A stretch of 64,000 nt of DNA from Talinum fruticosum (GCA_021018815.1 JAITYX010000007.1:9414501-9478500), one strand, 5' to 3'. Shown: positions 12,428 to 25,900, counted from the stretch's first letter. A program made the numbers and translations. The notes: generated by a model from the sequence alone, not told the origin.

Positions 12428-12498
12428 TGCACCAGCCGGGAATCGAACCCGGGTCTGTACCGTGGCAGGGTACTATTCTACCACTAGACCACTGGTGC
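12428..12498 (-). tRNA. trnG-GCC: tRNA-Gly, anticodon GCC
   Basis: The 71-nt minus-strand sequence folds as a full cloverleaf. The acceptor stem is GCACCAG with CTGGTGC and discriminator A; the D arm holds GTCTAGTGGTAGAA; the anticodon stem GTACC/GGTAC encloses loop CTGCCAC with anticodon GCC (12464-12466); the T arm is CCGGGTTCGATTCCCGG. There is no intron and no encoded CCA. Both internal pol III boxes are intact, so the gene is likely functional. It reads as the nuclear glycine tRNA rather than a plastid copy. Confidence 0.97.
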
Positions 12499-12593
12499 TA
12501 TTGTTGTTTAACCAGTTATTGATTTTTATTATCTTCATTATCTTTTGATTTCTTCTCTTTTTTACCTCCCACCAAGGAGTTCTACACACATAA

Positions 12594-12993
12594 ACCCTGT
12601 TCGGCAAAATGAGTTGTTTCAATAGCGGATATCTGTTTATGTACCTGATAGCTGTTAGCGGATAACTGTTTAATTGAGCGGTTAAATAAATGTGTTCGGT
12701 AAATTTAGCGATTGAGTTAGCTTATTATTGTAAATTGACGTAAAAGAATATAAATAATTTGTCAAATATAAATTAATGAAGGAATTTTTTGTCAAAAAAA
12801 AAAAATGAAACGCTACTTTCAAATGTGAAAAGTTAATATTCTTAACTTTTCGAAACACTACTTGAAACGCTAAAAGTTATTGCAAACGCTAATTAAAACA
12901 CTACCTTACCGAACGCTAATATTTGATTGATTAGTGTTTTGATTTGGTCAAAATGCTAAAAGTTACTCCAAACGCTGTTGGCGAACAGGGCCA
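12594..12993. mobile_element. hAT-like MITE copy 2 (about 400 bp)
   Basis: Ends are inverted repeats: left ACCCTGTTCGGCAAAATGAG and right GTTGGCGAACAGGGCC. It matches the element at 5598-6009 from end to end by eye, with scattered substitutions and one poly-A expansion near 12797. Internal features include ATGTGTTCGGTAAATTTAGC and ACCGAACGCTAATATTTG. It has no coding capacity. CATAAA occurs on both sides but not in register, so the target duplication is uncertain. Confidence 0.78.
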
Positions 12994-15254
12994 TAAATAT
13001 CTCACTGATTATAAAGCTTCATTGGTATGTGTGTTGAGTGACTAAAAAAAAGAGAGGTACAATGTCATAATTGTTATTTTATAATATGTGTACTCTTTCT
13101 AGATGTGAAGGTAAAAAGTTATTCTATTTTAAAAATTAGGGACAAACTTGTCCTATCAAGCTTCCGATTAGCCATTCGCTGTTTTTTTATGTTAAATATT
13201 TTTTATCTCTAAATTCAAAGTAAATAAAAATAAATATCAATACGTAAAAAATTTATAAATAATTTCCAAATAATTTAAGGAGATAAAGGTAAATATCTTT
13301 GAGAAACCAGGGGATTACCATGCCGCCACATTTGATTATTAGTACGACCTCCCCACAAAAAAAAAAAGTGTATTTCTTGAAGTTGATTAACAAAAAAAAA
13401 AAAAAAAGAGGAGAATTAGATGATTGGACTGAGTGATTAGGTTGAGGGTGAAGGCGTAAAACAAGGAGAAAATAACAAAAATGGAGTCAAAGTCAAAATA
13501 AAGTTACATATAGCAGAGAGCAAAAGACAACACACATTCGCACGTCTCCCCGTAAAGATTAGAACACCCTATTGGGTAATCAACATCCATTAATCCCACA
13601 TTAATTATATAATTCTTGTACTAACATTAACCAATTAATACCATTTTCATCTTCAGAATCCAAGGCCACACCATCACGTCATCCCTTCTCTCATTTTATC
13701 CCCCACAACTATCATCCTATGTTTCCCATTTTTTAAATACTAGAGAATTTTGGAAAATATAAAGTTTATCAAAAATTTAAGTGTTATTTTATAATTTTTA
13801 TTAATTTAAAAAAATAATAAAAATAAAATTAATAAATTTATCATTAATATGTTATTATAATTGCAGAGTGATAAATATTATAAAACTAAAAAGTTAGTTA
13901 AATTTATATTTATTATAAAATGAATAAGGTCATTGTACACCAAACACTCATTGAAATTCACAATATCTGTCATTTTAACTGCATTTTATAGTATATGTTA
14001 TCGGCCGTAGTACCTTTTCATTTAGCCGCAATTGGAAAAAAAAAAAAAGGTTTAATAGTCATTACGGAGTACTTAATGGTAATAATAATAGATAATGCAT
14101 GTTTGACTTGTCAACGTCGACCACCCGCACGAATGTCCAGAAAAATCTCACCTCACGTTCCCTGTGGGTCCATTAGCAAATCAAATCAACGGACGTCCCA
14201 ATGCCACATGGACAAATGTTGGCCTGTCATAAGATTGAACTAGCTTTAACGAGAAACAGCTGTCGATAGAAGGGAGGGACAGGGTGGGCCCACAGACCAC
14301 ATCAGATTGACATGGTCCCACGTGTCCGAGGAGTATTATGGGCCTCCAGAGCCCATTCTTTTTAGTTAAGAATTAGAGCAAAAACTGAAAAGAAATGGAA
14401 AAAGAGGGATTTTAACATCCATTTTGTATGTTGATATTTTCTGTACATCCAAGAAGAAAAGGAAATTAAAAAAAACCAAAGAAAACTTCTAAAATTCGAA
14501 TGAGATGTTGGATTGGGTATATTTAGAATTCGAATTCGAGTATTTAATAATAATTTTTAATAATTTTATTAATTAAATTAATTGATACTTATATAATATA
14601 CATAATTGATGAATATCTAATTATATATTTTAATTCTGATGATTCAATTTAATTTTCATGTAAATTTTTTCTAAATCTTTCAATATAAATTCTTATGTAA
14701 ATTTATCAATCCTAACAACAAATATTCATGTGATAAATGAATGTTTGTCATTAGTTTATTTCTTCTTATTTTCAAAATGTGGCAAACCTAACAATATAAT
14801 AATTTAATATTTTTTAAAGAAAATTTATTTAAGGGGTGTTCTTTTATTTTAATATTGTTAAATTTTATAGTTATTATTATTTTTTTATAGGTATTTACTT
14901 TAACAATTTTACAAATTTTAAATAATTCTTAAATATAAATTTTAGCAATTTTTTTTACTAATAATATCTCGAGATACCATTAGCAACAACAAAACTGGGG
15001 CACTGCCTAAGTCTTACTGCCTATAAAAATATAGAATTGTATAGTCTGTATTTTCCTCTCATTAATTTATTAGTTCCACAGCAGCCGATGATAGTGTAGT
15101 TGGTAAGAAAGGTCGGTTGGTCGAAACCTTGAAGGTTTCCATTAAACTAAACTGAAACTCAGAACAAGTCATTTTGATAAAATTAAATAAATATGGGAAA
15201 ATGTCCAAGCTTTGACTTGGTGACCACGCCTCCTTTCTGCCTGACTGTCCACGA
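12994..15254. other. Spacer upstream of the TPP gene
   Basis: Mostly AT-rich, with poly-A runs near 13357 and 13393. A less AT-rich block at about 14100-14345 holds a G-box/ABRE and several TTGAC or GTCAA motifs and may be a distal regulatory block. A SINE-like stretch with possible A and B boxes lies at 15086-15145 (TAGTTGGTAAGAA, GGTCGAAACC). I see no gene. Confidence 0.5.
14318..14326 (+). promoter_or_regulatory. G-box / ABRE motif
   Basis: CCACGTGTC contains the palindromic G-box CACGTG and matches the strong abscisic-acid response element form. It lies about 950 bp upstream of the predicted TPP TATA box. A motif match alone is weak evidence for function. Confidence 0.4.
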
Positions 15255-15282
15255 TCTCTCTCTCTCTCTCTCTCTTATATAA
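15255..15282 (+). promoter_or_regulatory. CT microsatellite plus TATA box of the TPP gene
   Basis: A CT tract (about 15255-15275) runs straight into TATATAAG (TATA box 15276-15282). Pyrimidine-rich leader-like sequence follows. Transcription should start about 30 bp downstream, near 15310, giving a first leader exon that ends at the donor at 15515. Confidence 0.6.
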
Positions 15283-15304
15283 GCCAACCACAAACTCCCT
15301 GCTT

Positions 15305-17838
15305 TCCTTCTCTTTCTCTCTTCCCTTCTTGCATTCAATTCTCTGTACGTCTCCTCTGTCTCTCCTCCTCCTCCTTTTTTCATTTTCTCGCTCTGTGTCA
15401 TTGTTTTTGGGGTTCTTTTCCCTCCTATTCAAAGCCTTCTCAGAAGGAACTGCTTCCATTTTTTGCTGCATTGAGGAGATTGGTTCTACGCAGCTTCAGC
15501 ACAATCCTCACCAGGTTTGTCTCAATCTCGATGTCTCTCTCTCGTACCATTTTGAGCAATTACTGTATTGAGATTGTTTGTATGGTAGAAATTTCAAGAC
15601 TTTATCTTTCAATGTCGAATGTTGATGGTGGGCATGAAATGAATGGCTGGTTAGAATTATTTTCAGCTGTGATTGTTCAGTCATATGCTTGATCAATGAT
15701 ATGGGTCAAACTTTTGGGGTATTTTTTTCTGGGCTTTTCCTTCATATAATGTTCTTCTAGTGAATCTAGTGGAGGTTACCAATGCTTCTATTGCCAGTTC
15801 CCTGTTTTCTCCCTCCAAGGCAAAATATTTCTTGAGATATCTCAAACTTGGGGGTAAATTGGGTGTTTTTTTGTGGGGAGAGAGGGGGAGGGGAGGGGGT
15901 GTAGGTGAAAAGCCGAAAGAAAGGGACAATAGATTTTTATTCAAAGTGTTGGGCGCAAAATATAGGTGGGTATCTCTACAGAGACACCCACAGAAAGGGA
16001 CAATAGGTGATGGGGTTCTCTCATTTGGGGAAAAATTAGGTCATTCTCCAACAGTTAGGACAGCAAAATAAGGCAAGTAGCTGCATGCCTTAAAGCTTTT
16101 TGATATTAACTCAAGGCCCACTTGGTGGCTCTATTTGATTCTAACTTTTTCTGTTGGGCCTGCTCTTGATTTTTCCCTCTCCCATGTTGTAGCCTCTTTT
16201 AGACCACTTGTTCATCTTTCTTAAGAAGCAAACTTGAGGGATTAAATTAAAATAAAATTGATGTGATGGCGACATGGGCAATCTTTTGATGAGAACTTAA
16301 GTTAGTGGAACAACCTCCCTTAAAATTTATATAATTTGTTGCTCTTTGTAAGTTCTGTTCTGCCCTTACATGGGCAGCTAAGATTGGTTTTTAAAATGCA
16401 TTGTTTTGTGCAAAACACTTTCATCATGGGATCTCTTGGAATCGATTTATCTATTTTCAATATAAGGTTGTTGGCTCCTATGTTTAGATCTTTTCAGATC
16501 CTAATTTGGCAGGATCCACACTGGGTGGTTATGATGACGATGATAGCTTAAAACTGACTTGAGTCTTTTCACATTAAGTTGTGATGCCCTTTTCTTTTGT
16601 CTCTATTGTGTATGTGGTTTAATAACAAGTAGTTTGATATTTCCTTAAATTGGCATATTAAATGTACAATCATATGAGTGAAACATGGACCCGTTGAATG
16701 TGTGGAGGGTTTGATAGGAATATGGCGCTGAAAATGTAGTCTACCCCGCATAGAATCGACTCCAGTGGGCCAGATTTTGTTTTAAGGCACAAGATTTAAA
16801 TCCGTAGATTTTTGTGTGTATCATTGTTCTCTTTGATATTTTTGGGTGTATTCTGATGAAGTGTTTCTTGAATTGTATGCTTAGTGTCATTTATTCTTTC
16901 TTTGTAATGATGTTTCATTGGAATCAATGTGATTGCTTTTGAGTTAACTTTTCAGCTGGTTATTCTCTTGTTATGTATACATACAAAGTGGTATTGTTGA
17001 AATTGTTGGGAGACAGAGGAATCTGAGCTAATTTATTCACTTTAGGAGTGAGTGTCATTGAGTGGTCATCGTTCTTAAATGTGAGTGTGTTAAGATATCA
17101 ATCGTCGCTTTTAGCACTAGTGGGCATGCAAATTGATGCTTAGATTAAGACCTGCATTTGTTGAATTGACTTAAAGCAAAATAGAGATGGACCCTTTAAC
17201 TAGAGTGATAAAAGTTTGAGCCATACTTTGCATTGAGTAGCCAATATGGCAGAGTGATTTCTTGTTTGTTGCCTCTATGGTTCATGATAAATTTAGGAGA
17301 ATACTGATTTTCAGTCACTTTCCTTTCTTTTCGGAAATACTGAGTTGAAGTATTGAACATGTTACTCAGAGTCAACCACTTTGTTTGTCTGTAATGCTGA
17401 AGATTATATATGTAATGTAATGCATGGAATTTTTTGTTTGAAGTATAACTACATTATTTTCTTCCACTGATTAGTATCTAGCGTAACTAATTGTTGTTGT
17501 CATTTTCTAATGCAGAGAATCTGAAGACACTTTAAACAGTCATTTGCTGTCTCTAACATGAAAAGGTATGGGATCAATTGGCACTGTGTTTGATTGAATT
17601 AGCCTGTGTTTGCTAACGTCTAACAATTTTCAGGAGCCTTGTGCTTGATGAACTGCTATCCACCTAATGGTGACAAGAAAACTCTAAAGAGGTGGTAATT
17701 CATTGACAAACAGGTTGGATAAAGTGGTTGTGATTGTACATCGAATCCTAGCCTTTCTCCTCACCTTGAACTTCTTGTTCGAAGGCAACCTATAGAATAG
17801 CTCCAAAAACTGTGACTTCTGTGAGAAAGCTGGATCAG
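15305..17838 (+). other. Spliced 5' leader of the TPP gene, with possible upstream ORFs
   Basis: A non-coding first exon (about 15305-15514) ends at CCAG/GTTTGT. A 2.0-kb intron runs to TAATGCAG at 17515, then a small exon 17516-17565 ends at AAAAG/GTATGG, and another exon begins after TTTTCAG at 17633. If spliced this way, an ATG at 17558 opens a 13-codon upstream ORF ending at 17667, and a second ATG overlapping that stop encodes MVTRKL. The intron holds no recognisable gene. Leader structure is inferred from splice motifs only. Confidence 0.55.
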
Positions 17839-20433
17839 ATGGACCTTAAAACTCCAGTGCTTGCTGACCCTGCTCCAATTCAGAAGTCAAGGTTAAGTGT
17901 GCACACTGGTCTGCTGCCCTACTCGCCTAAACCACAAAGGGCAATGCTTACTCCTGGGCTCTTTTTGTCAATCCCATGGAAAAAAACCGGAGTTCTGGAT
18001 GATGTCCGCACTGTTTCTTGGGTTGACACCATGAAATCTTCTTCTCCTCCACCAAACAAGTTGATTTTTGAGGCCAGTGCTGAGCAAGAATCATCAGATA
18101 TTGATTCTGCTTATTATTCATGGATGGTAGACCTCCCATATCCTCTCCATTGCGCCCCCCCAAAAAAAAAATCCCTGTAGATACTGTGGATGACAAGACG
18201 TTCAAGGTGACTCATACAATCTTTTCTTCTTCTAATTTGCAGTCCAACTATCCATCTGCGTTGACATCATTTGAGTACATAACGCATTATGCCAAGGGCA
18301 AGAGGCTTGCGTTGTTTTTGGACTATGACGGAACTCTCTCGCCTATCATAGATAACCCAGACTTGGCATTTATGTCAGATGATGTAAGTATTAATCCTTG
18401 CAATTTTCATCAGTTATATATGAATTCTGGATGCTCCATACTACCCCCATCAACTCCTTCCCTCTGCCTATTTGTATAGCTGCATTACCCTTTACTTCCA
18501 TTTTTGCCTCAGATGCGTTCTGCTGTGAAAAATGTTGCCAAATATTTTCCAACGGCTATAGTTAGTGGCAGAAGCCGTGATAAGGTAATCCTCTTAATTA
18601 TGATTCATATATTTGCTCAATTATGGAGGGTTCAACTGGAACAAATTAGCATAAGGACATTCATTTTTCATCTATTGCTAGATTTTGACTTACTTTGACC
18701 TTTTGGCTGTGTTAACACAGGTTTTTGAATTTGTGGGACTAACTGAACTTTATTATGCTGGTAGCCACGGGATGGATATTGTGAGCCCTGCTGAAGGCTC
18801 TGCCTTTAATGGGCACCCAAATTGCATTAAATTAACTGACAAGCAGGTACATATGACCTTTAGTTACAAGTTACAATGCATTTTTAAGTAGAATTCTTTT
18901 TCATTAACTCCACCGTGAGAGTCAAATTTTTAAATGGGGGAAGAGTGGGAGACGGAGAAACAAATATCTGACATCCCTTTTCACTTTGTTATTTGTGGTG
19001 TAATAGGGTAAGGAAGCTGTGCTCTTCCAGCCTGCTAGCGAGTTCCTTCCTACGATTGAGGAGGTAACGCCTTCATTTCAGCTGAGTGGCCATACATCAA
19101 TGCTACCAAGAAGCACAAATTGCTGTTGTGAATTCACCTTTTGATACCATTTTGTTTATTTGATCTCTTTCAGGTTTTTACGTTGCTTGTTGAGAGCACT
19201 AAAGAGATTGACGGTGCAAAAGTTGAGAACAACAAGTTCTGTGTCTCTGTACACTATCGCAATGTAGATGAAAAGGTAAATAGTTTTCCCCTGCCCAAAG
19301 CAAACCTGTCATGGATCTATTGGTGGTAGCTTTTGTTTATGCTTTTTTTAATTGAATTTTCCAGAACTGGAGAACTATCGCTCAGCGGGTCTATAATATA
19401 CTTAAAGAGTACCCACGTCTCCGACTAACTCATGGGCGGAAGGTTTTAGAGATTCGGCCTATTATTGACTGGAACAAGGGCAAAGCTGTTGAGTTTTTAC
19501 TGGATTCTCTAGGTGGGTGTTTCTTCAATTGCCTCATTACCGGTTCTTGTGTGCAGTCATGAACACATCTAATATTTTAGAAAGATGTTGCAGGGCTAAG
19601 TGACAGTGACGATGTGCTTCCAATATATGTTGGGGATGACCGCACTGATGAGGATGCATTTAAGGTAATTTCTAGAACAAAAAAAATGATATATGTATTG
19701 TTTCTTGGAGGAGACTCTGGTGCCTAGATCATTTGATCACATAAAAAGAAAAACACTGATTCGACCACTGTTATTGCTGCAGGTTCTGAGAGAGAGAAAC
19801 AGTGGTTTTGGTATTTTGGTGTCTTCTGTTCCCAAAGAAAGTCATGCATCCTACTCACTTAAGGATCCATCTGAGGTAAACATAAAATGGCCATTGCAAT
19901 AGCTGTATTGCAAGAAAATAGCTGCTGAGATATCTCTATATGAACCTGGTAGTTGATAAGCTCTGATTCTCCTAAATCTTCCGAAAACTGACCTCAACAT
20001 GAACATGAACGCCTAGAAATCTTACTGAACTAAGAATCACAGCAATCCAATTTTCATCTGACAGAAATGAAACTGAATCCAAAATTTACCTGATCAATAT
20101 TGATTTCATTTTTCTTCAGAAATTTATTGAACAAACTGACTTATGTTCCAAATTATGACCCAGACCTAAAATAACTTACTGTAGAACACGGGCCGATCTT
20201 TCTTGAATTTTACAGCAGCCCAGTTTGACTAGATTTGGAATTAATCGAACCTGAACACTGTTGCTGATTTTTAGACAGGCCCGATTAACTGTATATTGTA
20301 TAAGCATTAAGCAAAACTATCTGTACATCTAATCTTTTCGCCCCAAGCCTGATTCATTCACTGTTTATGGGAATTTGGGCAGGTAATGGCATTCCTTGAG
20401 GCACTTGTAACATGGAAGTCTAGTTCAGACTAA
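17839..20433 (+). CDS. TPP: Trehalose-6-phosphate phosphatase (ten coding exons)
   Basis: Dephosphorylates trehalose-6-phosphate to trehalose, setting the level of a sugar-signalling metabolite. Coding exons: 17839-18126, 18243-18383, 18513-18584, 18721-18846, 19007-19063, 19174-19275, 19365-19512, 19594-19664, 19783-19875, 20383-20433; all junctions are GT-AG and total 1149 bp, 382 residues. HAD-phosphatase motifs are present: nucleophile motif LDYDGTLSP (Asp123, Asp125), [19 protein letters not shown], and metal-binding GDDRTDED (about 325-332). The N-terminus [13 protein letters not shown] and [10 protein letters not shown] are typical of plant class II TPPs such as Arabidopsis TPPF/TPPJ and TPPA; I cannot fix the subtype. 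ATG at 17839 is chosen because the family begins MDL. An A7 run in exon 1 keeps frame. No defects seen. Confidence 0.97.
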
Positions 20434-22995
20434 AGCTCAACTGCACATACTAAAGACACGTATTCTTTTAACAATACTGCAACAGTAGCATACAAATACA
20501 GAAAGGATTGTAAAAAGTGCTAGAACCGGTTTTTGGTGCGAGTTTTGACAGGCAAGGAAGAGCTTCAGTTTTTGATCGGCATCAAAGCATCTGCAGACAA
20601 TTTTTGTAAATCCCTTGTTCCTTTTGGCTGTGCTACCACTGCGCTCTTATAGAGAGAATAGATAGCTGCTGATTAAGTTGCTGAAATTTCGGATTTTGTG
20701 GGTTGTCAGCAGTCATATACTCATTTCTTCTAGTCTCCTAGAGGAGGATACCATGTCTTAGAAAATTCTTTCATATGTGAATTTAGGAGAGTAAAAAGAA
20801 AGGAGAAATACACATAGAAAAAGGGAAAAGAGATGTGTGTGTGTGTTAGTGTGTGTCAGAAAGAGAGAGAGAGAATGTGGGTGATTAGTCTTTTTGGTGC
20901 ATTTTGGCGTGGAAAAGAGTGGTGTTTATTTCATGCATCCTTCTGTCTATGCATTGTTATTCAGAACAGTTCGTCTAGCTATCATTTATTTGTAATTCTA
21001 CGTATACGTATTTATATAATATAATTAGTAGAAAAAGTTTAGAATTAATGTCTGGATTGTGTGCAGAATTTCCTGGTTCATGCAATCTCTTACTTCCTGT
21101 GAATTCAGACACTATGTCCTACTGTTTGGGTATTTGCTTAAAAATTATGAAGTGCAGTAGGTGGAAAATTTTATTCGAATTCTCTGGAGTATCCAAGTTT
21201 AACAATCTGAATTGTACAAAGGCTTGAAGTCACGCCATTTAATTCGACAGGTGTTCATCCAAGAGATTCCTCTGTTTTTTCTCGGGTTACTTTGGTTTTG
21301 TTCAGCAGCAATTTTGCAGCCAAACTACTGACACTGCTAGTTTAGGGCTATATTCATATCTCTCTTCATCAAGAGGTGTGGTTTTTCTTCTTCTCCATCC
21401 CTTCTCTCTCTCTCTCTCTTGGAAACTGGTTGGTAGGGAACTCAAAGCACTAATCAGTGCCAAATTATTGTGTCAAAATTCAAAATCTTCAATGATGAAT
21501 ATGATCAAAATCATTAGAATAATAGAATGCATGGAAACTGAATAAATGAATGAATATTCCTTAAATGAATCATCCATTTGATACCGAAACCATTGTCAAG
21601 CCACTTGAACCCGACAACTTATCAAATAACTTAAATCAGTTTGTATTAATTTATTATCATTTCTCGCGTTCTTTTTTTCCCTGCACTCGTATATTGATTA
21701 TCACATAAGCAGCATGATTGGTTAGCAGTAAGTAATTATGGAAGTGATTTGGGAGCTCAATTATTATGAGCACATCAAAACAAAGCATGAATTATTGTTG
21801 CAGAAAGACAGAAAGAGCGTTGATTAATTAGGGTAGAAGAAGAAATTAATAAGGCAAGGCAAGGCATGTGGATGTTGGAGTAGGATTAGGAATGTTTTGA
21901 CGTCAATCAAGTTGAAGTCTGTAAATGAGTGGATCAAAACCTCTGTCACATTATTCATTCAAATAATCAATCCATTTTCCCTTGCTTGCCCCCACACCAT
22001 CTACATATATTCCTCCTTTTGTTGTTTTCCATCATCGCTAAACTTTTCCAATTTTCACAATTATAATATTATTTTAGGAGATTACATTTAACAATTCTAC
22101 TATAAATTTAACTAGCTATTCCAAAATTTAATAATAGGAAAAATATATTAGGTTGAAAATTCTATAAAAATTTACAAAATGTAAAATTTGCCGAGTCTAC
22201 AATGGTAAGTTTACATAATTTGTTGAGTAAATATATAGAAGGTATTACAACAAATGCAATTAAGAAATTGTAATTGAATGATTAAAATTGAGATGCTAAG
22301 TAGATTAAGTATTAGAGTGTCTTATAATTAAGACTCAGACCGGTGAGATGACGGAAAGCGGCTGCCACGTATATGGTGATATATGCCCATAATGCAGAAT
22401 GAAGCTGGGCCATTACACTCTCTCTAATCAAAGGATTTAGTTTAGTTTGGGGGATTGAAAATGAGATGATTCCATTAGGGTCCACATGATTCTTTAGGAA
22501 TTTCTCTCTTGCCTTTTATTTTGGGTATATTTATTGACGAAAATGATTAGTACTAAACACTTCAGATTTATCTTACGAATTAAATTTTTATTTTTTTATA
22601 GCTTGTTTGCTTGTTTAATTTATTATTAGTTAATATTTAACATGGATCAATCAATACTAATATTAAATTATATTTTGTAGTTTTAATTTTTTAACATTCA
22701 CTATTTATCAATACTTGTTAGTAGCTAGCTATTAATATTTATGATATTTTTTTAATAGCTTTTACAAAAGTGAATAATAAATAAATGCACTTCCCTTTTC
22801 AACAAACACTCCTCCAGTTTTTACTTTTAATTTAATTTTTATTTTCAAAAAAACATTCCATGGCAAGAAGACCCTACAACATAGCAAATTAGCAACAGCA
22901 GTTCTGCTAAAACCCGCATTATTTAATCCTCATTTACCTGCCCTACCCTTGTCTCTCCTCCTCCATTGCTCCGTCTCTCTCCCCTCTTTCCCAGA
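20434..22995. other. TPP 3' UTR and invertase upstream region
   Basis: The 3' UTR probably extends to about 20800, then comes a GT/GA-rich simple repeat (20835-20875) and AT-rich spacer. A CT run lies at 21405-21420. A short block at 22330-22440 with GCTGCCACGTATATGG is less AT-rich. No gene, RNA or transposon end is supported. Confidence 0.5.
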
Positions 22996-25900
22996 ATGGC
23001 CTGCGTCATTCTCCCCCACCCGACCTCGACCAAAATGAGCCTTTGCTCCTGGCCATCTACGCCTCCGAACCCGCCCATACCCGCAGGCCCATAAAGGGGA
23101 TCGCAGTTGTAATCGCCTCCTCTCTGCTCTTACTCTCGTTGGTAGCCCTAATCGCAAAGGGGCCGGGGCGGCCTTATCCCTCGCCGGCGAGAGGGTCATT
23201 GTCGAGAGGAAAGCCGCAAGGAGTGTCGGAGAAGGCTGTCCGGGGCGATGGGAAGGCGGAGGCGTTTCCGTGGACCAATGATATGCTGAGCTGGCAGAGG
23301 TCGGGTTACCATTTTCAGCCCCATAAGAACTGGATGAATGGTACTTACTCACCACCCATTTTCGTCTTTCACTTGTTTTTTTTTTTTTTTGTTTTTTTGT
23401 TGTTGTTGTTGTAATGAGCTAGAAACAAACAACGCTAATACACATTTTTTTTTTTTTGGTGTTTTTATGTTCGTGGGCTTTCAATTTCAGATCCTAACGG
23501 TAAGTTCCCACTCTCTTAATGCAAATTTTAATTTTTATTAATTTCTTATATGTGATGTGTTTTATATGCTTACTTTATATATTTCTAATCTATGTTGATT
23601 TTTATAATTACTCTATATTCTTAACCTATCACGGTACGAGAACAAGTTAAGAACGAGACCACATCTTTACAAATTTATTCACATTATTACAATTTGCATG
23701 AACCATTAATTTTACTATAATTAAACTGGAAATTGGAATTTTTTTATTTTTCTTAATTTCATTCAACTCGATTATTAAAATAATTTTTTTTATTACTATA
23801 ATTATTAACTATTTTTATTTTCTGTTTACTTTCTCTCAATTCTTTTATTCGTTCATATTTTTATTTAGGTAATTTTGAGGAAGGCCTTAATTAAAATAAT
23901 ATTAATTGGTGGAAAGGGTGAAAGAATGGCATATAAAGGCAATATGAGTGAGATGATTGGGCAGTTTTAATCAATTTAGAGTAACCCAATGAGTTAGTCT
24001 CATTCTTATGAGTGGCTAATAAAAGTTGATTGTGTCACGTTTCTTGAGGGGCCTCCACATCACACTTTTGACATGACTTAGGCTTTATGTGCCCCAATTA
24101 CCTTAGCCTTTTTGATACACCTTCACTTTTACTATGAAATCAGTTATCGGTTCTGCTAACCATCATAATTTATATTCATTTAAATAAAATTTTCTTTTGA
24201 TATAAATAGTAATATGCTTTCTTTTTAAATAAAATATTTTTTATCATCCTATTAAATTTCATTATGTAATACTTTCCAAATCATTTATTTTTTAATATAA
24301 ATTTACCTAATTAAAAATTCTACCATTTTTTATCAAAATTTTGGAGGGATTAGGAGAATTTTTGTCGCATAATTATTCTAATGAATACAAGTAGGCAACC
24401 ACATAAAAATTTTTTTAAAAAAGAAAAAGGTGATGCCTGATCTAAAGCAAGCGGTGCCTAATCTCGAAAAGGGCAAACACAGATTAATCTAAAGAAATCG
24501 TTAAAATGTTAGAATTCTTAGTTAGGTAAATTTCTATTAAAAAATAAATAATTTGAAAAGAATTAAATAAGAAAAAATATTTTACTAAAAAAACATATAA
24601 GTAATTATATTAAAATTAAAATTAAATTTAAATGAATCGCCCTGACCTATCATACATGTCTACTGCTCTGTAGGAAAACATGATTTAAAGACTGAGACTT
24701 CAATATCATAATAATATTTTCCCCCAATTACCCATCATAACTTAATCTTATAGTTGAATGTTATGTAATCCACTATTCTAATTAAATTTAAATCCAAATT
24801 CACATACCTGTCTAAATTCTAAGAGTGCTATAAGTGGTTTTGAGGGGGGTGTTTACCATAAATTATTAATATTATTGACTTTTTTATATCTTAATGCACA
24901 ATTTATGTTTTAGGGTTTGTTCGTTTCAACTATTAAAATCAGTTGTTATTGTGTTTATAATAGGTATGACCTGCTATGAGTATGTATAATTAGTTGTTAT
25001 AATTGTTATGAGTTTTTATGAGCTATTATAATAGTAATAATAAAATTTTTAAATATAATAATTTTTTACAATAATAATAATAATAATATAAAATTATAGT
25101 TAGTGATTATAGTGGATAACTGTTATAAATTGTTATAAACTGTTAGCGGTTGTAAATACTTTTATAAACGTTAATTTTAACAGATACTTAATATTTAATA
25201 CTTGATGTAAATATTAGTTTATAGAATATCATCTATTTGAGCACCACAATCGAAGACATAAGTTATATATATCAAAAAAAGTAGGTATAATATTGTTATT
25301 TTGGATAAAATGTATCGTGTAATAATAATAATAATAATAATAATAAAATTAAAATTTAACAAAGAGATATGAGGTACTAGTTGGATATATATCAACATCG
25401 TCTTATGTAAGAATATTGCCTTGATTGCTCATAATTATGTCCATATTAGAAGCATATAATCATATTAAATTAGTACGGGGTCCAATAAATGAGAGGGATG
25501 AGAGAATAAAATAAGAGTATTATTGCTTCTGTAAGATGATTCATCATCTATCTCAACTTAATTATCAGTGTAGGACATTCATTTCTAGTAGTGTCTGATT
25601 TGACTTAAGCTACATTACATATGGTTTATTATTATTATCTAATAATCAGCGATTAGTGGTCCTAATAATATAAAAGGGCTTTAGCCTTCAGAATGAATGG
25701 GTGTGCAAAATGACACATAGGGTGTATTTCACACTAATTTTTGAGATATTGGTTAGTATTTTAGATATTATAAAACATTACTTATTTAAAAATGTAAGGG
25801 CGTGTTCGGCGAGTAGCGTTTGAGGTAGTGATTAGTGTTTTGGAGGATGTAAGACACTATTTATCTAAAAATGTAAGTGTTCGACAAAGTAGTCTTTGAC

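Noticed and set aside
12309..12548. 79-codon open frame on the plus strand
   Set aside because: It runs through the antisense of tRNA-Gly; a chance frame.
12594..12993. 8-bp target duplication for the hAT-like MITE
   Set aside because: CATAAA occurs on both sides but not in register with the inverted ends, so I do not claim it.
18120..18242. Apparent frameshift in the TPP gene at AAAAAAAAA
   Set aside because: The run lies in an intron (18127-18242) with good GT-AG ends; the spliced frame is intact.
22930..23355. 141-codon open frame on the minus strand
   Set aside because: It is the antisense shadow of invertase exon 1, open because of GC-rich composition.
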